Assembly: GCF_028994775.1 (NCBI RefSeq)
Contig: NZ_JAJQMN010000007.1
Coordinates: forward strand, 124,001 to 188,000
DNA length: 64,000 bases
Direction: 5' to 3'
Source: Promicromonospora iranensis
Lineage (GTDB): Bacteria; Actinomycetota; Actinomycetes; Actinomycetales; Cellulomonadaceae
In this document: in pieces, positions 42,802 through 51,484 of the stretch
Layout of the letters: each line of letters opens with the position of its first letter
Numbering within the stretch: the stretch's first letter is position 1
Translations under genes and position numbers: made by a program
Notes under the pieces: generated by a model
Databases searched by the model: none
What the model was told of the DNA's origin: nothing
What the model saw: only the letters and a program-made list of their open reading frames with translations

Positions 42802-43221
42802 TCAGGACCCGGGCAGGCCCAGGTGCTCCTCGACCGCCTTCCGGACCTGGTCCGGGACCGGCACCGGGCGGCGGGAGGCCTGGTCCACGAACACGTGCGT
42901 GAAGCTGCCCGTGGCGTACGGCTCGTCGCGGTCGGGCGCGCCCGACCGCAGGATCGCAAGGTCCCAGGTCAGCGACGTCCGCCCGAGGCGTCCGACGGCG
43001 ACGTCCACCTCGATCTCGTCCGGGAACGACACCGGGGCGAGGAACTCGCACGAGGAGGCTCGCGCGAGTCCGATCACGTCGCCCGCCGGGTCCATGCCGG
43101 TGTGCCGGATGAGCCACATGTTCACCGCCGTGTCCATCGCCTCGTAGTAGACGGTGTTGTTCATGTGCCCGTACTGGTCGTTGTCGTTCCAGCGCAGCGG
43201 GAAGGGGTGTCGATAGCCCAT
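42802..43221 (-). CDS. 4HBT/thioesterase-family acyl-CoA thioesterase
   Basis: A 139-residue hot-dog-fold protein starting at MGYRHPFPLRWNDNDQYGHM, with AAGGAGAG upstream. The family signature is RWNDNDQYGHMNNTVYYEAM; also SSCEFLAPVSFPDEIEVDV and VFVDQASRRPVPVP. It would hydrolyse acyl-CoA esters that accumulate. It is divergent from the acyl-CoA dehydrogenase at 43401 and shares its operator-rich promoter region. Confidence 0.9.
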   Translation of the reverse strand: MGYRHPFPLRWNDNDQYGHMNNTVYYEAMDTAVNMWLIRHTGMDPAGDVIGLARASSCEFLAPVSFPDEIEVDVAVGRLGRTSLTWDLAILRSGAPDRDEPYATGSFTHVFVDQASRRPVPVPDQVRKAVEEHLGLPGS

Positions 43222-43287
43222 CGAGAGGTCTCTCCTTCGAGATCGGGGGTCGCTGAACCGCAGCGTAGCCCGGCTCAGGGGGAGGGG

Positions 43288-43311
43288 TGCAACATATTCG
43301 AGATTGATGCA
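43288..43311. promoter_or_regulatory. 24-bp dyad operator, copy 2 (putative QsdR-type site)
   Basis: Half-sites TGCAACATA and ATTGATGCA around a 6-bp centre, in the divergent promoter of the thioesterase and acyl-CoA dehydrogenase genes. It matches the site at 30161 beside the QsdR-type gene, 13 kb away. Confidence 0.7.
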
Positions 43312-43319
43312 TACTGGAC

Positions 43320-43333
43320 ACCGACTGGTCGGT
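43320..43333. promoter_or_regulatory. ACCGACC-type operator, copy 3
   Basis: ACCGACTGGTCGGT is an almost perfect palindrome that matches the sites at 30254 and 33691. A further half-site ACCGACC lies at 43366. It is only 8 bp from the TGCA-type dyad, so both putative regulators could act at this promoter. Confidence 0.7.
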
Positions 43334-43400
43334 CGGTGCCGACCGCCAGCACCGGATCGACAAGTACCGACCAACCAGATCGACGACGATCGGAGGACCG

Positions 43401-44600
43401 ATGACGCTCGCACCCGAGTCGCCCCAGACGGACACGCTGGAGGCTGACTTCTACTCGTTCCAGGACCTGCTCACCCCGGCCGAGCAGAAGAAGGCACTGG
43501 CTGTCCGCGAGTTCATGGAGCGCGAGGTGCGCCCCATCGCCGACGACTACTGGGAGCGCGCCGAGTGCCCGGTGCACCTGTTCAAGCCCTACGCACAGCT
43601 CGGCACCATCGGCTCGGGCTGGGCCGAGACGCAGGGCGAGGAGACCTCCGCCGTGTTCCGCGGCTGGATCGGCATGGAGACGGCGCGCGTCGACTCGTCC
43701 TTCTGCACCTTCATCGGTGTCTCGGGCGGCCTGGCGATGACGTCGATCGGTGTCGGCGGAACGGCCGAGCAGCGCGCGAAGTGGCTGCCGCCCATGGCGA
43801 GCGGTGACCTCATCGGCGCGTTCGCGCTCACCGAGCCGCTGGCCGGCTCCGACACCGCCAAGGGCCTGCGCACCACCGCCACCCGCACCGGCGACACCTG
43901 GGTGCTCAACGGCGCCAAGCGCTGGATCGGCAACGCCACGTTCGCCGACGTCGTGGTGGTCTGGGCCAAGGACACGGCCGACGACCAGGTCAAGGGCTTC
44001 CTGGTGCGCAAGGGCACACCGGGCTTCACCGCCACCAAGATCGAGCGCAAGCAGTCCCTGCGCATCGTGCAGAACGCGGACATCGTGCTCGAGGACGTGC
44101 GCGTGCACGAGGCCGACCGGCTGCAGCACATCAACAGCTTCCGCGACCTGGCCAAGGTGCTGCGGATCACCCGCGACGGCGTCTCCTGGCAGGCGCTGGG
44201 CACCATGGTCGGCGCGTACGAGGCCGCCGTGGCGTACACCAAGCAGCGCGAGCAGTTCGGCAACCCCATCGCCAGCTATCAGCTGATCCAGGACAAGCTG
44301 GCCACCGCGTACGCCAACGTGACCGCGGGTTTCGCCATGTGCGTGCGCGTGGCCCAGCTCCAGGACAAGGGCATCCAGACCGACGCCCACGCCGCGATGG
44401 CCAAGGCGTTCGTCACCACGCGCATGCGGGAGACCGTCGCGCTGTGCCGCGAGGCGTGCGGTGGCAACGGCATCACGCTCGACCACGGCGTGGCCCGGTT
44501 CTTCGCCGACGCCGAGGCCGTGTACACGTTCGAGGGCACCAAGGACATGAACCAGCTCATCGTGGGCCGTGCGATCACCGGCCACGCCGCGTTCGTCTGA
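43401..44600 (+). CDS. Acyl-CoA dehydrogenase (glutaryl-CoA dehydrogenase-like)
   Basis: A 399-residue flavoprotein after GGAGGACC. Motifs: FALTEPLAGSDTAKGLRTTA, VLNGAKRWIGNATFADVVVV, REQFGNPIASYQLIQDKLA and ACGGNGITLDHGVARFFADA. The catalytic Glu is in YTFEGTKDMNQLIVGRAITG (about residue 378). Overall it is closer to glutaryl- or short-chain acyl-CoA dehydrogenases than to long-chain ones. It opens the beta-oxidation-like operon that ends with MaoC. Confidence 0.92.
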   Translation: MTLAPESPQTDTLEADFYSFQDLLTPAEQKKALAVREFMEREVRPIADDYWERAECPVHLFKPYAQLGTIGSGWAETQGEETSAVFRGWIGMETARVDSSFCTFIGVSGGLAMTSIGVGGTAEQRAKWLPPMASGDLIGAFALTEPLAGSDTAKGLRTTATRTGDTWVLNGAKRWIGNATFADVVVVWAKDTADDQVKGFLVRKGTPGFTATKIERKQSLRIVQNADIVLEDVRVHEADRLQHINSFRDLAKVLRITRDGVSWQALGTMVGAYEAAVAYTKQREQFGNPIASYQLIQDKLATAYANVTAGFAMCVRVAQLQDKGIQTDAHAAMAKAFVTTRMRETVALCREACGGNGITLDHGVARFFADAEAVYTFEGTKDMNQLIVGRAITGHAAFV

Positions 44601-44623
44601 GCCCGGACCGTTCTACGGTCGTA

Positions 44624-44671
44624 TCGCAGCACCGTCGCATCGCAGCACCGTCGCATCGCAGCACCGTCGCA
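44624..44671 (+). repeat. 16-bp tandem repeat, three copies
   Basis: TCGCAGCACCGTCGCA occurs three times in a row between the dehydrogenase and thiolase genes, ending 10 bp before the thiolase ribosome site. It is untranslated leader or spacer sequence. Confidence 0.88.
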
Positions 44672-44692
44672 CCAGAGCTCAAGGAGGAGCAC

Positions 44693-45916
44693 ATGACCGA
44701 GGCCTACATCGTCGCGACCGCACGATCGCCCATCGGACGCGCCCACAAAGGGTCGCTGAAGGACGTCCGCCCCGACGACCTCGCCGCCATGATGGTCGCC
44801 GCGGCCGTCGAGCAGGTGCCGGGCCTGGACCCGGCACGGATCGACGACCTGCTGCTGGGTTGCGGGCTGCCCGGCGGCAAGCAGGGCATGAACATGGCGC
44901 GCATCGTGGCCGTGCTGTGCGGCTGGGACACCGTGCCCGGCGCCACCGTCACGCGCTACTGCAGCTCCAGCCTGCAGACCACCCGCATGGCGTTCCACGC
45001 CATCAAGGCGGGCGAGGGCGACGTCTTCGTGTCCGCGGGCGTGGAGTCGGTGAGCTCGATGGCCACCGGCTCGAGCGACTACATCCCGGGCGTCGACCTG
45101 AACAACCCCGTCTTCGCCGACGCCCTGGCGCGCACCGAGAAGCGGGCCGGAGCCGGAGCCGGGCTGTGGACCGACCCGCGCCTGGAGGGCGTGCTGCCCG
45201 ACCCGTACATCAGCATGGGTCAGACGGCGGAGAACGTGGTGGCCCTGCGCAACATCACCCGCGCGGACCAGGACGAGTTCGCCGCCCGCAGCCAGCAGCG
45301 CGCGGAGGCCGCCATCGCGGCGGGCTTCTGGGCCAAGGACATCACGCCGGTCACCCTCGCGGACGGCACCGTCGTCTCCGCCGACGACGGCCCGCGCGCC
45401 GGCACCACCGTGGAGACGCTCGCCACGCTCGAGCCGGTGTTCCGCCCCGACGGCACGGTCACGGCGGGCAACGCCTGCCCCCTGAACGACGGCGCCGCCG
45501 CGCTCGTGATCGTCTCCGGCCGGGTCGTGGACGAGCTGGGCCTGCAGCCGCTCGCCCGCATCGTGTCCACGGGTGTCAGCGGCCTGTCGCCCGAGGTCAT
45601 GGGTCTCGGCCCCGTCGACGCCAGCCGGCAGGCGCTGCGCCGTGCCGGCCTGACGGTCGACGACATGGACCTCGTGGAGATCAACGAGGCCTTCGCGGCC
45701 CAGGTGATCCCCTCGGCGCGCGAGCTCGGCATCGACGAGGAGAGGCTGAACGTCAACGGCGGTGCGATCGCCGTCGGGCACCCGTTCGGGATGACCGGGG
45801 CGCGCATCACCTCGACCCTCATCAACGGGCTCGCGGACACCGGAGGCCAGTACGGTCTGGAGACGATGTGCGTGGGTGGCGGCCAGGGCATGGCCATGGT
45901 GCTGGAGAAGCTCTGA
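44693..45916 (+). CDS. Thiolase (acetyl-CoA C-acyltransferase)
   Basis: A 407-residue thiolase with AAGGAGGAGC upstream. The nucleophilic Cys is in TRYCSSSLQTTRMAFHA (residue 90). The other active-site motifs are VEINEAFAAQVIPSA, GGAIAVGHPFGMTGARI and CVGGGQGMAMV. It cleaves 3-ketoacyl-CoA into acetyl-CoA and a shortened acyl-CoA, the last step of the pathway proposed for this cluster. Confidence 0.95.
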   Translation: MTEAYIVATARSPIGRAHKGSLKDVRPDDLAAMMVAAAVEQVPGLDPARIDDLLLGCGLPGGKQGMNMARIVAVLCGWDTVPGATVTRYCSSSLQTTRMAFHAIKAGEGDVFVSAGVESVSSMATGSSDYIPGVDLNNPVFADALARTEKRAGAGAGLWTDPRLEGVLPDPYISMGQTAENVVALRNITRADQDEFAARSQQRAEAAIAAGFWAKDITPVTLADGTVVSADDGPRAGTTVETLATLEPVFRPDGTVTAGNACPLNDGAAALVIVSGRVVDELGLQPLARIVSTGVSGLSPEVMGLGPVDASRQALRRAGLTVDDMDLVEINEAFAAQVIPSARELGIDEERLNVNGGAIAVGHPFGMTGARITSTLINGLADTGGQYGLETMCVGGGQGMAMVLEKL

Positions 45917-45957
45917 CCCGTGCGGGCGCAGGCTCGCGAGACCTGAGAGGAGCATTC

Positions 45958-47100
45958 GTGCGGATCACCGGTGCGGTGCTGGAGCGCTGCGGCGCGCCCG
46001 CGCCCTACGTGGAGTCCCGGCCGGTCACGGTCGGGACGCTGGAGCTCGGGCCACCGGAGGCGGGTGAGGTCCTGGTCCGGATCGAGGCGGCGGGGCTGTG
46101 CCACTCCGACCTGTCGGTGGTGGACGGCAACCGTGTGCGGCCGGTGCCGATGCTGCTCGGCCACGAGGCGGCCGGCATCGTCGAGGTCGCCGGCCCGGGT
46201 GCGCGGCTCGCCGTCGGGCAGCGCGTGGTGATGACGTTCCTGCCGCGCTGTGGGCAGTGCGCCGAGTGCGCCACCGACGGGCGCCTGCCCTGCTCGGTGG
46301 GGTCGGCGGCCAACGGGGCGGGGACGCTCGTGGGCGGCGGACGGCGGCTGTCGCGTGCTGCTCCGTCCGGCGCTGCTCCGTCCGGCGCTGCTCCGTCCGG
46401 CGAGGTCCAGGACGTGCACCACCACCTCGGGGTGAGCGCGTTCGCGAGCCACGCCGTGGTGTCCGAGACCTCCGTGGTACCCGTGGACGACGACGTCCCG
46501 CCCGACATCGCCGCCCTGCTCGGCTGTGCCGTCCTGACCGGCGGCGGAGCCGTCGTCAACGCGGGGCGACCCGCACCGGGTGACCGTGTGGCCGTCGTGG
46601 GCCTGGGTGGCGTCGGCATGGCGGCGCTCCTGGTGGCCGTCGCGCTCGGGCACGAGGTGATCGGCGTCGACGCGGTGCCCGCCAAGCTGGAGCTGGCTCG
46701 CGAGCTGGGCGCGGCGACCGCCGTCGGGCCGCAGGAGGCTGCCGAGCAGGGGCTGCGCGCGCCCGTCGTGGTCGAGGCGGCTGGCTCGGCCCGTGCCTTC
46801 GAGACGGCGTACGGGATCACCGCACCGGGCGGCACCACCGTCACCGTGGGGCTGCCCCACCCCGACGCCCGGGCGAGCATCTCGCCGCTCAGCCTCACCG
46901 CGGAGGCGCGCACGGTGGTGGGCTCCTACCTCGGGTCGGCTGTGCCGAGCCGCGACATCCCGCGCTACGTGGAGCTGTGGCGGGCCGGGCGGCTGCCCCT
47001 GGACCGGCTCGTCTCCGACCGCATCACCCTGGACGATCTGCCCGCCGCGCTCGACCGCCTCGCCTCCGGCGCGGCGCTGCGGCAGCTCGTGACCTTCTGA
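45958..47100 (+). CDS. Zinc-dependent alcohol dehydrogenase (MDR superfamily)
   Basis: A 380-residue dehydrogenase, GTG 45958 after GAGAGGAGC. The catalytic zinc ligands are in GLCHSDLSVVDG and LLGHEAAGIVE. The structural zinc motif is partly kept in LPRCGQCAECATDGRLPC. The NAD site is RVAVVGLGGVGMAALLVAVA, followed by EVIGVDAVPAKLELARELGA. A 15-bp repeat encoding AAPSG lies just after the structural zinc loop. It could oxidise a hydroxyl group of a pathway intermediate. Confidence 0.9.
   Translation: MRITGAVLERCGAPAPYVESRPVTVGTLELGPPEAGEVLVRIEAAGLCHSDLSVVDGNRVRPVPMLLGHEAAGIVEVAGPGARLAVGQRVVMTFLPRCGQCAECATDGRLPCSVGSAANGAGTLVGGGRRLSRAAPSGAAPSGAAPSGEVQDVHHHLGVSAFASHAVVSETSVVPVDDDVPPDIAALLGCAVLTGGGAVVNAGRPAPGDRVAVVGLGGVGMAALLVAVALGHEVIGVDAVPAKLELARELGAATAVGPQEAAEQGLRAPVVVEAAGSARAFETAYGITAPGGTTVTVGLPHPDARASISPLSLTAEARTVVGSYLGSAVPSRDIPRYVELWRAGRLPLDRLVSDRITLDDLPAALDRLASGAALRQLVTF
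46357..46401 (+). repeat. 15-bp in-frame repeat (AAPSG), three copies
   Basis: GCTGCTCCGTCCGGC repeats three times exactly inside the Zn-dehydrogenase gene and adds an AAPSGAAPSGAAPSG loop beside the structural zinc domain. The reading frame is kept. Confidence 0.9.
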
Positions 47101-47136
47101 CTTGACGTTCTCATTCGCAACGAGAGGAAACACCTC

Positions 47137-47886
47137 ATGACCCGCACTGCCATCGTCACCGGAGCTGCCCGCGGCATCGGCGCCGCCACCGCCCGCCGGC
47201 TGGCGCGGGACGGCTACGCCGTCGCCGTCCTGGACCTCCTGGAGGACCAGGCCAAGGCCACCGCCGAGGCCATCGTGGCCGACGGCGGCCGCGCGCTCGC
47301 CGTGGGCGTCGACGTCGCCGACGAGGAGTCGGTAGCCGCCGCCGTCGCGCGCGTCACCGCGGAGCTGGGCGCGCCCACCGTGCTGGTGAACAACGCCGGC
47401 ATCCTGCGCGACAACCTGCTGTTCAAGATGTCCGTCAGCGACTGGGACGCCGTGCTGAACGTGCACCTGCGGGGAGCGTTCCTGATGACCCGGGCCGTGC
47501 AGGCGCACATGGTGGAGGCCAAGTTCGGCCGCATCGTGAACCTCTCCTCGACCTCCGCCCTCGGCAACCGGGGCCAGGCCAACTACTCGGCCGCCAAGGC
47601 GGGCATGCAGGGCTTCACCAAGACGCTGGCGATCGAGCTCGGCAAGTTCGGTGTCACCGCGAACGCCGTCGCCCCCGGCGTGATCGAGACCGACATGATC
47701 CGCGAGACCGCCGAGCGCATCGGCATGCCGCTGGCCGACTACCTCGGCCTGGCCGCCAAGGACGTCCCCGTGGGGCGCGTGGGCCAGCCCGAGGACATCG
47801 CGGGCGCCGTGTCGTTCTTCTGCTCGGAGCAGTCCGGGTTCGTGTCGGGCCAGGTGCTGTACGTGGCAGGCGGGCCGAAGGCATGA
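47137..47886 (+). CDS. SDR-family 3-oxoacyl reductase/3-hydroxyacyl-CoA dehydrogenase (FabG-like)
   Basis: A 249-residue SDR. Motifs: AIVTGAARGIGAATARRLAR, LVNNAGILRDNLLFKM, IVNLSSTSALGNRGQANYSA with AKAG, and GVIETDMIRE. The NNAGI(L/T)RDNLLFKM region is characteristic of FabG-type enzymes that use 3-hydroxy/3-keto acyl thioesters. Placed next to MaoC and thiolase, it would supply the 3-hydroxyacyl-CoA dehydrogenase step. Confidence 0.9.
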   Translation: MTRTAIVTGAARGIGAATARRLARDGYAVAVLDLLEDQAKATAEAIVADGGRALAVGVDVADEESVAAAVARVTAELGAPTVLVNNAGILRDNLLFKMSVSDWDAVLNVHLRGAFLMTRAVQAHMVEAKFGRIVNLSSTSALGNRGQANYSAAKAGMQGFTKTLAIELGKFGVTANAVAPGVIETDMIRETAERIGMPLADYLGLAAKDVPVGRVGQPEDIAGAVSFFCSEQSGFVSGQVLYVAGGPKA

Positions 47887-48347
47887 GCGACGTCATCACC
47901 GTCGAGTCGCCGGCAGCCCTCGCGGACGCCGTGGGCCGGACGGCCACCGGCGAGTGGTTCGAGGTCACCCAGGAGCGGATCGCCGCGTTCGCCGATGCCA
48001 CCGAGGACCACCAGTGGATCCACCTCGACGCCGAGAAGGCGGCCGCCGGACCGTTCGGTTCCACGGTGGCGCACGGGTACCTCACCCTGTCGCTGCTGCC
48101 CCACCTCGCGGCCTCGCTCGTCTCGGTCGGCGGCATCGCGATGGTGATGAACTACGGCCTGGACCGGCTGCGGTTCCTGTCCCCGGTGCCGGCGGGCTCG
48201 CGCGTGCGGGCCGTCACCGAGATCCTCTCCGCAGAGCCGACGTCGAACGGCGTGCGTCTCGCCTCGAAGGTCACCGTGGAGATCGAGGGCGCCGAGAAGC
48301 CGGCGCTGGTCGCGCACACGCTGTCGCTCTACGTCCCGGAGGGCTGA
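47883..48347 (+). CDS. MaoC-family enoyl-CoA hydratase
   Basis: A 154-residue hot-dog-fold dehydratase/hydratase, ATGA overlap with the SDR gene. The hydratase-2 motif is ADATEDHQWIHLDAEKAAAG with GPFGSTVAHGYLTLSLLP; Asp and His of DxxxxH-type sites are present. It would hydrate 2-enoyl-CoA to (R)-3-hydroxyacyl-CoA, upstream of the FabG-like step. It ends the operon, closed by the palindrome at 48379. Confidence 0.92.
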   Translation: MSDVITVESPAALADAVGRTATGEWFEVTQERIAAFADATEDHQWIHLDAEKAAAGPFGSTVAHGYLTLSLLPHLAASLVSVGGIAMVMNYGLDRLRFLSPVPAGSRVRAVTEILSAEPTSNGVRLASKVTVEIEGAEKPALVAHTLSLYVPEG

Positions 48348-48378
48348 GCGGGGTCCCGGAGGCCATCCCAGCCGTCTT

Positions 48379-48438
48379 TTCGAGGTCTAAGTTTCTCCGC
48401 TCTGAACCGATTCAGAACGGAGAAACTTAGACCTCGAA
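48379..48438. repeat. 60-bp near-perfect palindrome (28-bp arms, one mismatch)
   Basis: Arms 48379-48406 (starting TTCGAGGTCTAAGTTTCTCC) and 48411-48438 pair with one mismatch around a 4-nt loop. It follows the MaoC gene and precedes the SOS promoter. It is AT-rich compared with its surroundings. Confidence 0.92.
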
Positions 48439-48546
48439 GAGGTTGGGGGGTGCCCTCTTCGGGGGTCCGGGTGGCGGGCCAGGTCGCAGTGTTGCGAGGT
48501 CGATGGTTTGACAGGCGCGCCTCGCGAGATGTGTACTGGTGTTCTA

Positions 48547-48562
48547 TCGAACAGGCGTTCGA
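48547..48562. promoter_or_regulatory. LexA (SOS) box
   Basis: TCGAACAGGCGTTCGA is a perfect match to the mycobacterial/Bacillus-type LexA box TCGAAC-N4-GTTCGA. It lies 52 bp before the ATG of imuA, placing the imuA-imuB-dnaE2 operon under DNA-damage control. Confidence 0.93.
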
Positions 48563-48614
48563 TGAGGTGCTCGACCATCCGGTCACCACCGGCAGACACC
48601 ATCGCTGGAGGGTC

Positions 48615-49835
48615 ATGACCGTTGTAACAGTCTCCTCGAAGACCAACACCGGCGCTGACGTCGACAGCACAGACACTCGGCATGCGCGGGCGCTCGCGGC
48701 ACTACGGTCCGCCGAGGTGCGCACCGGTGTGCGCAGGCAGGCCACCGGGTCGTCCGCTGGGTCATCTGCCCGGTTGTCCGCTGAGTCGTCCGTTGAGTCG
48801 TCCGCGGGGTCGTCCGCCGGGTCCTTTGCCGGACCGTCCGGCGGGTCGTCCGGCGGGTCGTCCGCGGGGTCGTCCGGCGGGTCCTTTGCCGGACCGTCCC
48901 ACGGGCAGCCCCGGCTGCAGGTCCGGGCACTGCGGGGCGGGCTCGCGACCGGCTCGAGGGCCCAACCTACGACTGAGCCCACGACTCCCACGGCTGAGCC
49001 CACGACGGTCTCTGCTCGGGGCAGCCTCGCTGCTGGCAGCCCCACGACTGGCGGGTCCGTGGCCGGCGGCCCGGGCGAGGGCCCTCGTGTCCTGCCCGTG
49101 GTCCCGCACCTCGCAGCCCTCCTGCCTGACGGCGGCCTGCGCACCGGCACCACCGTCGGGGTCCGGGGCTCGACGTCGCTCCTGCTCACCCTGCTCGCCG
49201 AGGCTTCCCGCGACGGGGCCTGGACGGTGCTGGTCGGATACCCGGCCGCCGGGATGGCCGCGGCTGCCGACGCCGGGTGCGACCTGACGCGCACCCTGGT
49301 GGTGCCGCTGCCGGCCAGCTCGGGTGTGGACGCGCCCGCTGTGCTCGCTGCGTTGATCGACGGCATGGACGTGGTGGTGATCGGACCGGAGGTCGCGCTG
49401 CTGGAGCAGGACCGCCGCCGTCTGACGATCCGCGCCCGCGACCGGGGAACCGTGCTGGTAGCGGCTCTACCCACCCCTGTGTCGAGTGCTGGTTCATCGA
49501 GCGTTCGGCGAGAGACGGGGGATGCCGGCTGGGCCGGGGCGCACGTGGTGCTGGAGGTGACCGAGGGGGCCTGGGCGGGGACCGATCACGGGGCGGGCTG
49601 GCTGCGGCGTCGGACCCTGTGGGTGCGGCGTACCGGGCGGGGGAGCGCGGCGCGACCCCTGCACCTGAACGTCGAGGTGCCGGTGTGCCGGGTCGGCGGA
49701 GAGGCGGCCGGCAGAGAAGTGGTCGGCGCAGGCGCGGACGGAGAAGGATTTGAGCTGTCCGGCGAGCAGAGCTCCGGGACGAGGGCGCCGGGCGAGGGCT
49801 CCGCGAGCCGTCCGCAGCTGGAGCTTGTCGGATGA
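48615..49835 (+). CDS. imuA: ImuA-like SOS mutagenesis protein (RecA-fold)
   Basis: A 406-residue protein, ATG 48615 after GGAGGG. The C-terminal two-thirds (from about residue 155) have the RecA-like ImuA/SulA features VVPHLAALLPDGGLRTGTTV with GVRGSTSLLLTLLAEASRDG and WTVLVGYPAAGMAAAADAGC. Residues 47-95 are a Ser/Gly/Ala-rich repeat. ImuA' connects RecA to the ImuB-DnaE2 mutasome. It overlaps imuB by four bases and is preceded by a LexA box. Confidence 0.85.
   Translation: MTVVTVSSKTNTGADVDSTDTRHARALAALRSAEVRTGVRRQATGSSAGSSARLSAESSVESSAGSSAGSFAGPSGGSSGGSSAGSSGGSFAGPSHGQPRLQVRALRGGLATGSRAQPTTEPTTPTAEPTTVSARGSLAAGSPTTGGSVAGGPGEGPRVLPVVPHLAALLPDGGLRTGTTVGVRGSTSLLLTLLAEASRDGAWTVLVGYPAAGMAAAADAGCDLTRTLVVPLPASSGVDAPAVLAALIDGMDVVVIGPEVALLEQDRRRLTIRARDRGTVLVAALPTPVSSAGSSSVRRETGDAGWAGAHVVLEVTEGAWAGTDHGAGWLRRRTLWVRRTGRGSAARPLHLNVEVPVCRVGGEAAGREVVGAGADGEGFELSGEQSSGTRAPGEGSASRPQLELVG
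48753..48896 (+). repeat. In-frame 12-bp repeats in imuA (Ser/Gly/Ala)
   Basis: Imperfect units like GGGTCGTCCGCG encode Gly-Ser-Ser-Ala, and a longer duplicate encodes SGGSFAGPS twice. The array forms a flexible linker between the start of the protein and the RecA-like domain and may vary in length. Confidence 0.85.
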
Positions 49836-51484
49836 CCGACCGTTCCGGCCCTGCGACGGCAGGAGAGGCGACCCGCACCGCCTGCCTCTGGGTGCCCGAC
49901 TGGCCGGTCGTCGCGGCCCTCGTCGTTGCCGGTCTGGGCCCGGAGACGCCCGCGGCCGTGACGGGCGGGCCCGGCGGCCGGATCATCGCGGTGTCGGCCC
50001 CCGCCCGCAGTGCCGGGGTGCGCCGCGGCATGCGTCGTCGCGAGGCGCAGGGGCGCTGCCCCGACCTGCAGCTCTGGCCCGCCGACGACGCCCGCGACGC
50101 CCGTGAGTTCGAGCCGGTCGCGATGGCCGCCGAGACCGTGGTCTCCGGGCTGGAGATCGCCCGCCCCGGCGTGCTCCTGCTGCCGTCGGGTGGTGCGGCG
50201 CGGTACCACGGCTCCGAGCGCGACCTGGCCCGTGAGCTGACCGAGCAGGTCGCCGTCCGCACCGGTCACGAGTGCCAGGTCGGGGTAGCCGATGGGTTCC
50301 TGGCCGCGGTGCTCGCCGCCCGCGAGGACGCCGTCGTGCCGCCGGGCGCCTCGCGGGACTACCTCGCGTCCCGCCCGGCGGCCGTGCTCGTGCACGCCCG
50401 GCCAGGGGACCGGGCACTGACCGAGCTGGTCGACCTGTGGCGTCGCCTCGGCGTGCACACCCTGGCCGAGCTCGCCGCCCTGCCCGACGCCGCCGTCGCC
50501 GCCCGCTTCGGCGACCTCGGTGTCTGGGCGCAGCGCCTCGCCAGGGGGCAGGACGTGCGGCCTCCCGCCCGGCGTCGGCTCGAGGAGGACCTGACCGTCG
50601 CCGAGGAGCTGGACCCGCCGGCACACCGGGTCGACGTCGCGACCTTCGCCGCCCGCCGCCTGGCCGAACGGCTGCACGACGACCTGAGCCGGCGCGGCCT
50701 GGCCTGCGGGCGGCTGCGGATCACCGCGCGCGCCGTGGACCCGGTCACCGGCGAGGCCCGCACGCTGGAGCGCCTGTGGCGCACCGACGACACGCTCGGC
50801 GGGCTGTCGGCCGCCCGGATCACCGACCGGGTGCGCTGGCAGCTCGAGGGCTGGCTCACGGCGTCGTCCCTCGGGGAGGGTGTCGCACCGGCCCCGATCG
50901 CGGGCCTGGCTCTGGCCGCGGAGGAGGTGGCACCCGCCGGGGCGCTGCAGCCGCGCCTGTGGGGACCGGGCGCGGGCGAGGACCTGCGCGCTCACCGTGC
51001 CGTCGAGCGCGTGCAGGCCCTGCTCGGCGGCGACGCCGTGCTCACCGTCCGGCTCCAGGGCGGCCGTGACCCTCGAGACCGTGTCCAGCTCGTCCCCTTC
51101 GGCGAGCAGGTCCCGCCGGAGCGTGACCCCGACCGGCCCTGGCCGGGCGCCCTGCCGCCCCCGGCGCCGTCCGTCGTGCTGCCGGAGCCAGTCCCCGCGC
51201 ACGTGCTCGACGGCGAAGGCCGCCCCGTGGTCGTCGACGTCCGGCTGGGGGTGAGCGGTGACCCGGCGCGCGTCGTCGTGCCCGGGGAGGGGACGTGGAG
51301 CGGGCTCGACGCCGCCGTCGTCGACTGGGCGGGGCCGTGGCCGGTCGCCGAGCGGTGGTGGACGCCCCAGGGCAAGCGCCGCGTCTTCCTGCAGGTGGTG
51401 GCGGACGGCGTGGCGGCCCCCGCGCTGGGCCTGCTGCTGTCGTCGTCGGCGGGGGAATGGTCGCTGGAGGCGCTCTATGACTAG
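49832..51484 (+). CDS. imuB: ImuB, catalytically inactive Y-family polymerase-like protein
   Basis: A 550-residue protein, ATGA overlap with imuA. It follows the Y-family fold (ACLWVPDWPVVAALVVAGLG, RRGMRRREAQGRCPDLQLWP, GVHTLAELAALPDAAVAARF) but lacks the palm acidic residues needed for catalysis, as ImuB proteins do. ImuB links the beta clamp to DnaE2. A clamp-like segment, WGPGAGEDLRAHRAVERVQA, lies in the C-terminal half. It overlaps dnaE2 by eight bases. Confidence 0.9.
   Translation: MTDRSGPATAGEATRTACLWVPDWPVVAALVVAGLGPETPAAVTGGPGGRIIAVSAPARSAGVRRGMRRREAQGRCPDLQLWPADDARDAREFEPVAMAAETVVSGLEIARPGVLLLPSGGAARYHGSERDLARELTEQVAVRTGHECQVGVADGFLAAVLAAREDAVVPPGASRDYLASRPAAVLVHARPGDRALTELVDLWRRLGVHTLAELAALPDAAVAARFGDLGVWAQRLARGQDVRPPARRRLEEDLTVAEELDPPAHRVDVATFAARRLAERLHDDLSRRGLACGRLRITARAVDPVTGEARTLERLWRTDDTLGGLSAARITDRVRWQLEGWLTASSLGEGVAPAPIAGLALAAEEVAPAGALQPRLWGPGAGEDLRAHRAVERVQALLGGDAVLTVRLQGGRDPRDRVQLVPFGEQVPPERDPDRPWPGALPPPAPSVVLPEPVPAHVLDGEGRPVVVDVRLGVSGDPARVVVPGEGTWSGLDAAVVDWAGPWPVAERWWTPQGKRRVFLQVVADGVAAPALGLLLSSSAGEWSLEALYD

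Noticed and set aside
48547-48562. LexA control of dinB at 11544 as well
   Set aside because: A TCGAAC-N4-GTTCGA-like site was looked for upstream of dinB and not seen; the only clear box is before imuA.
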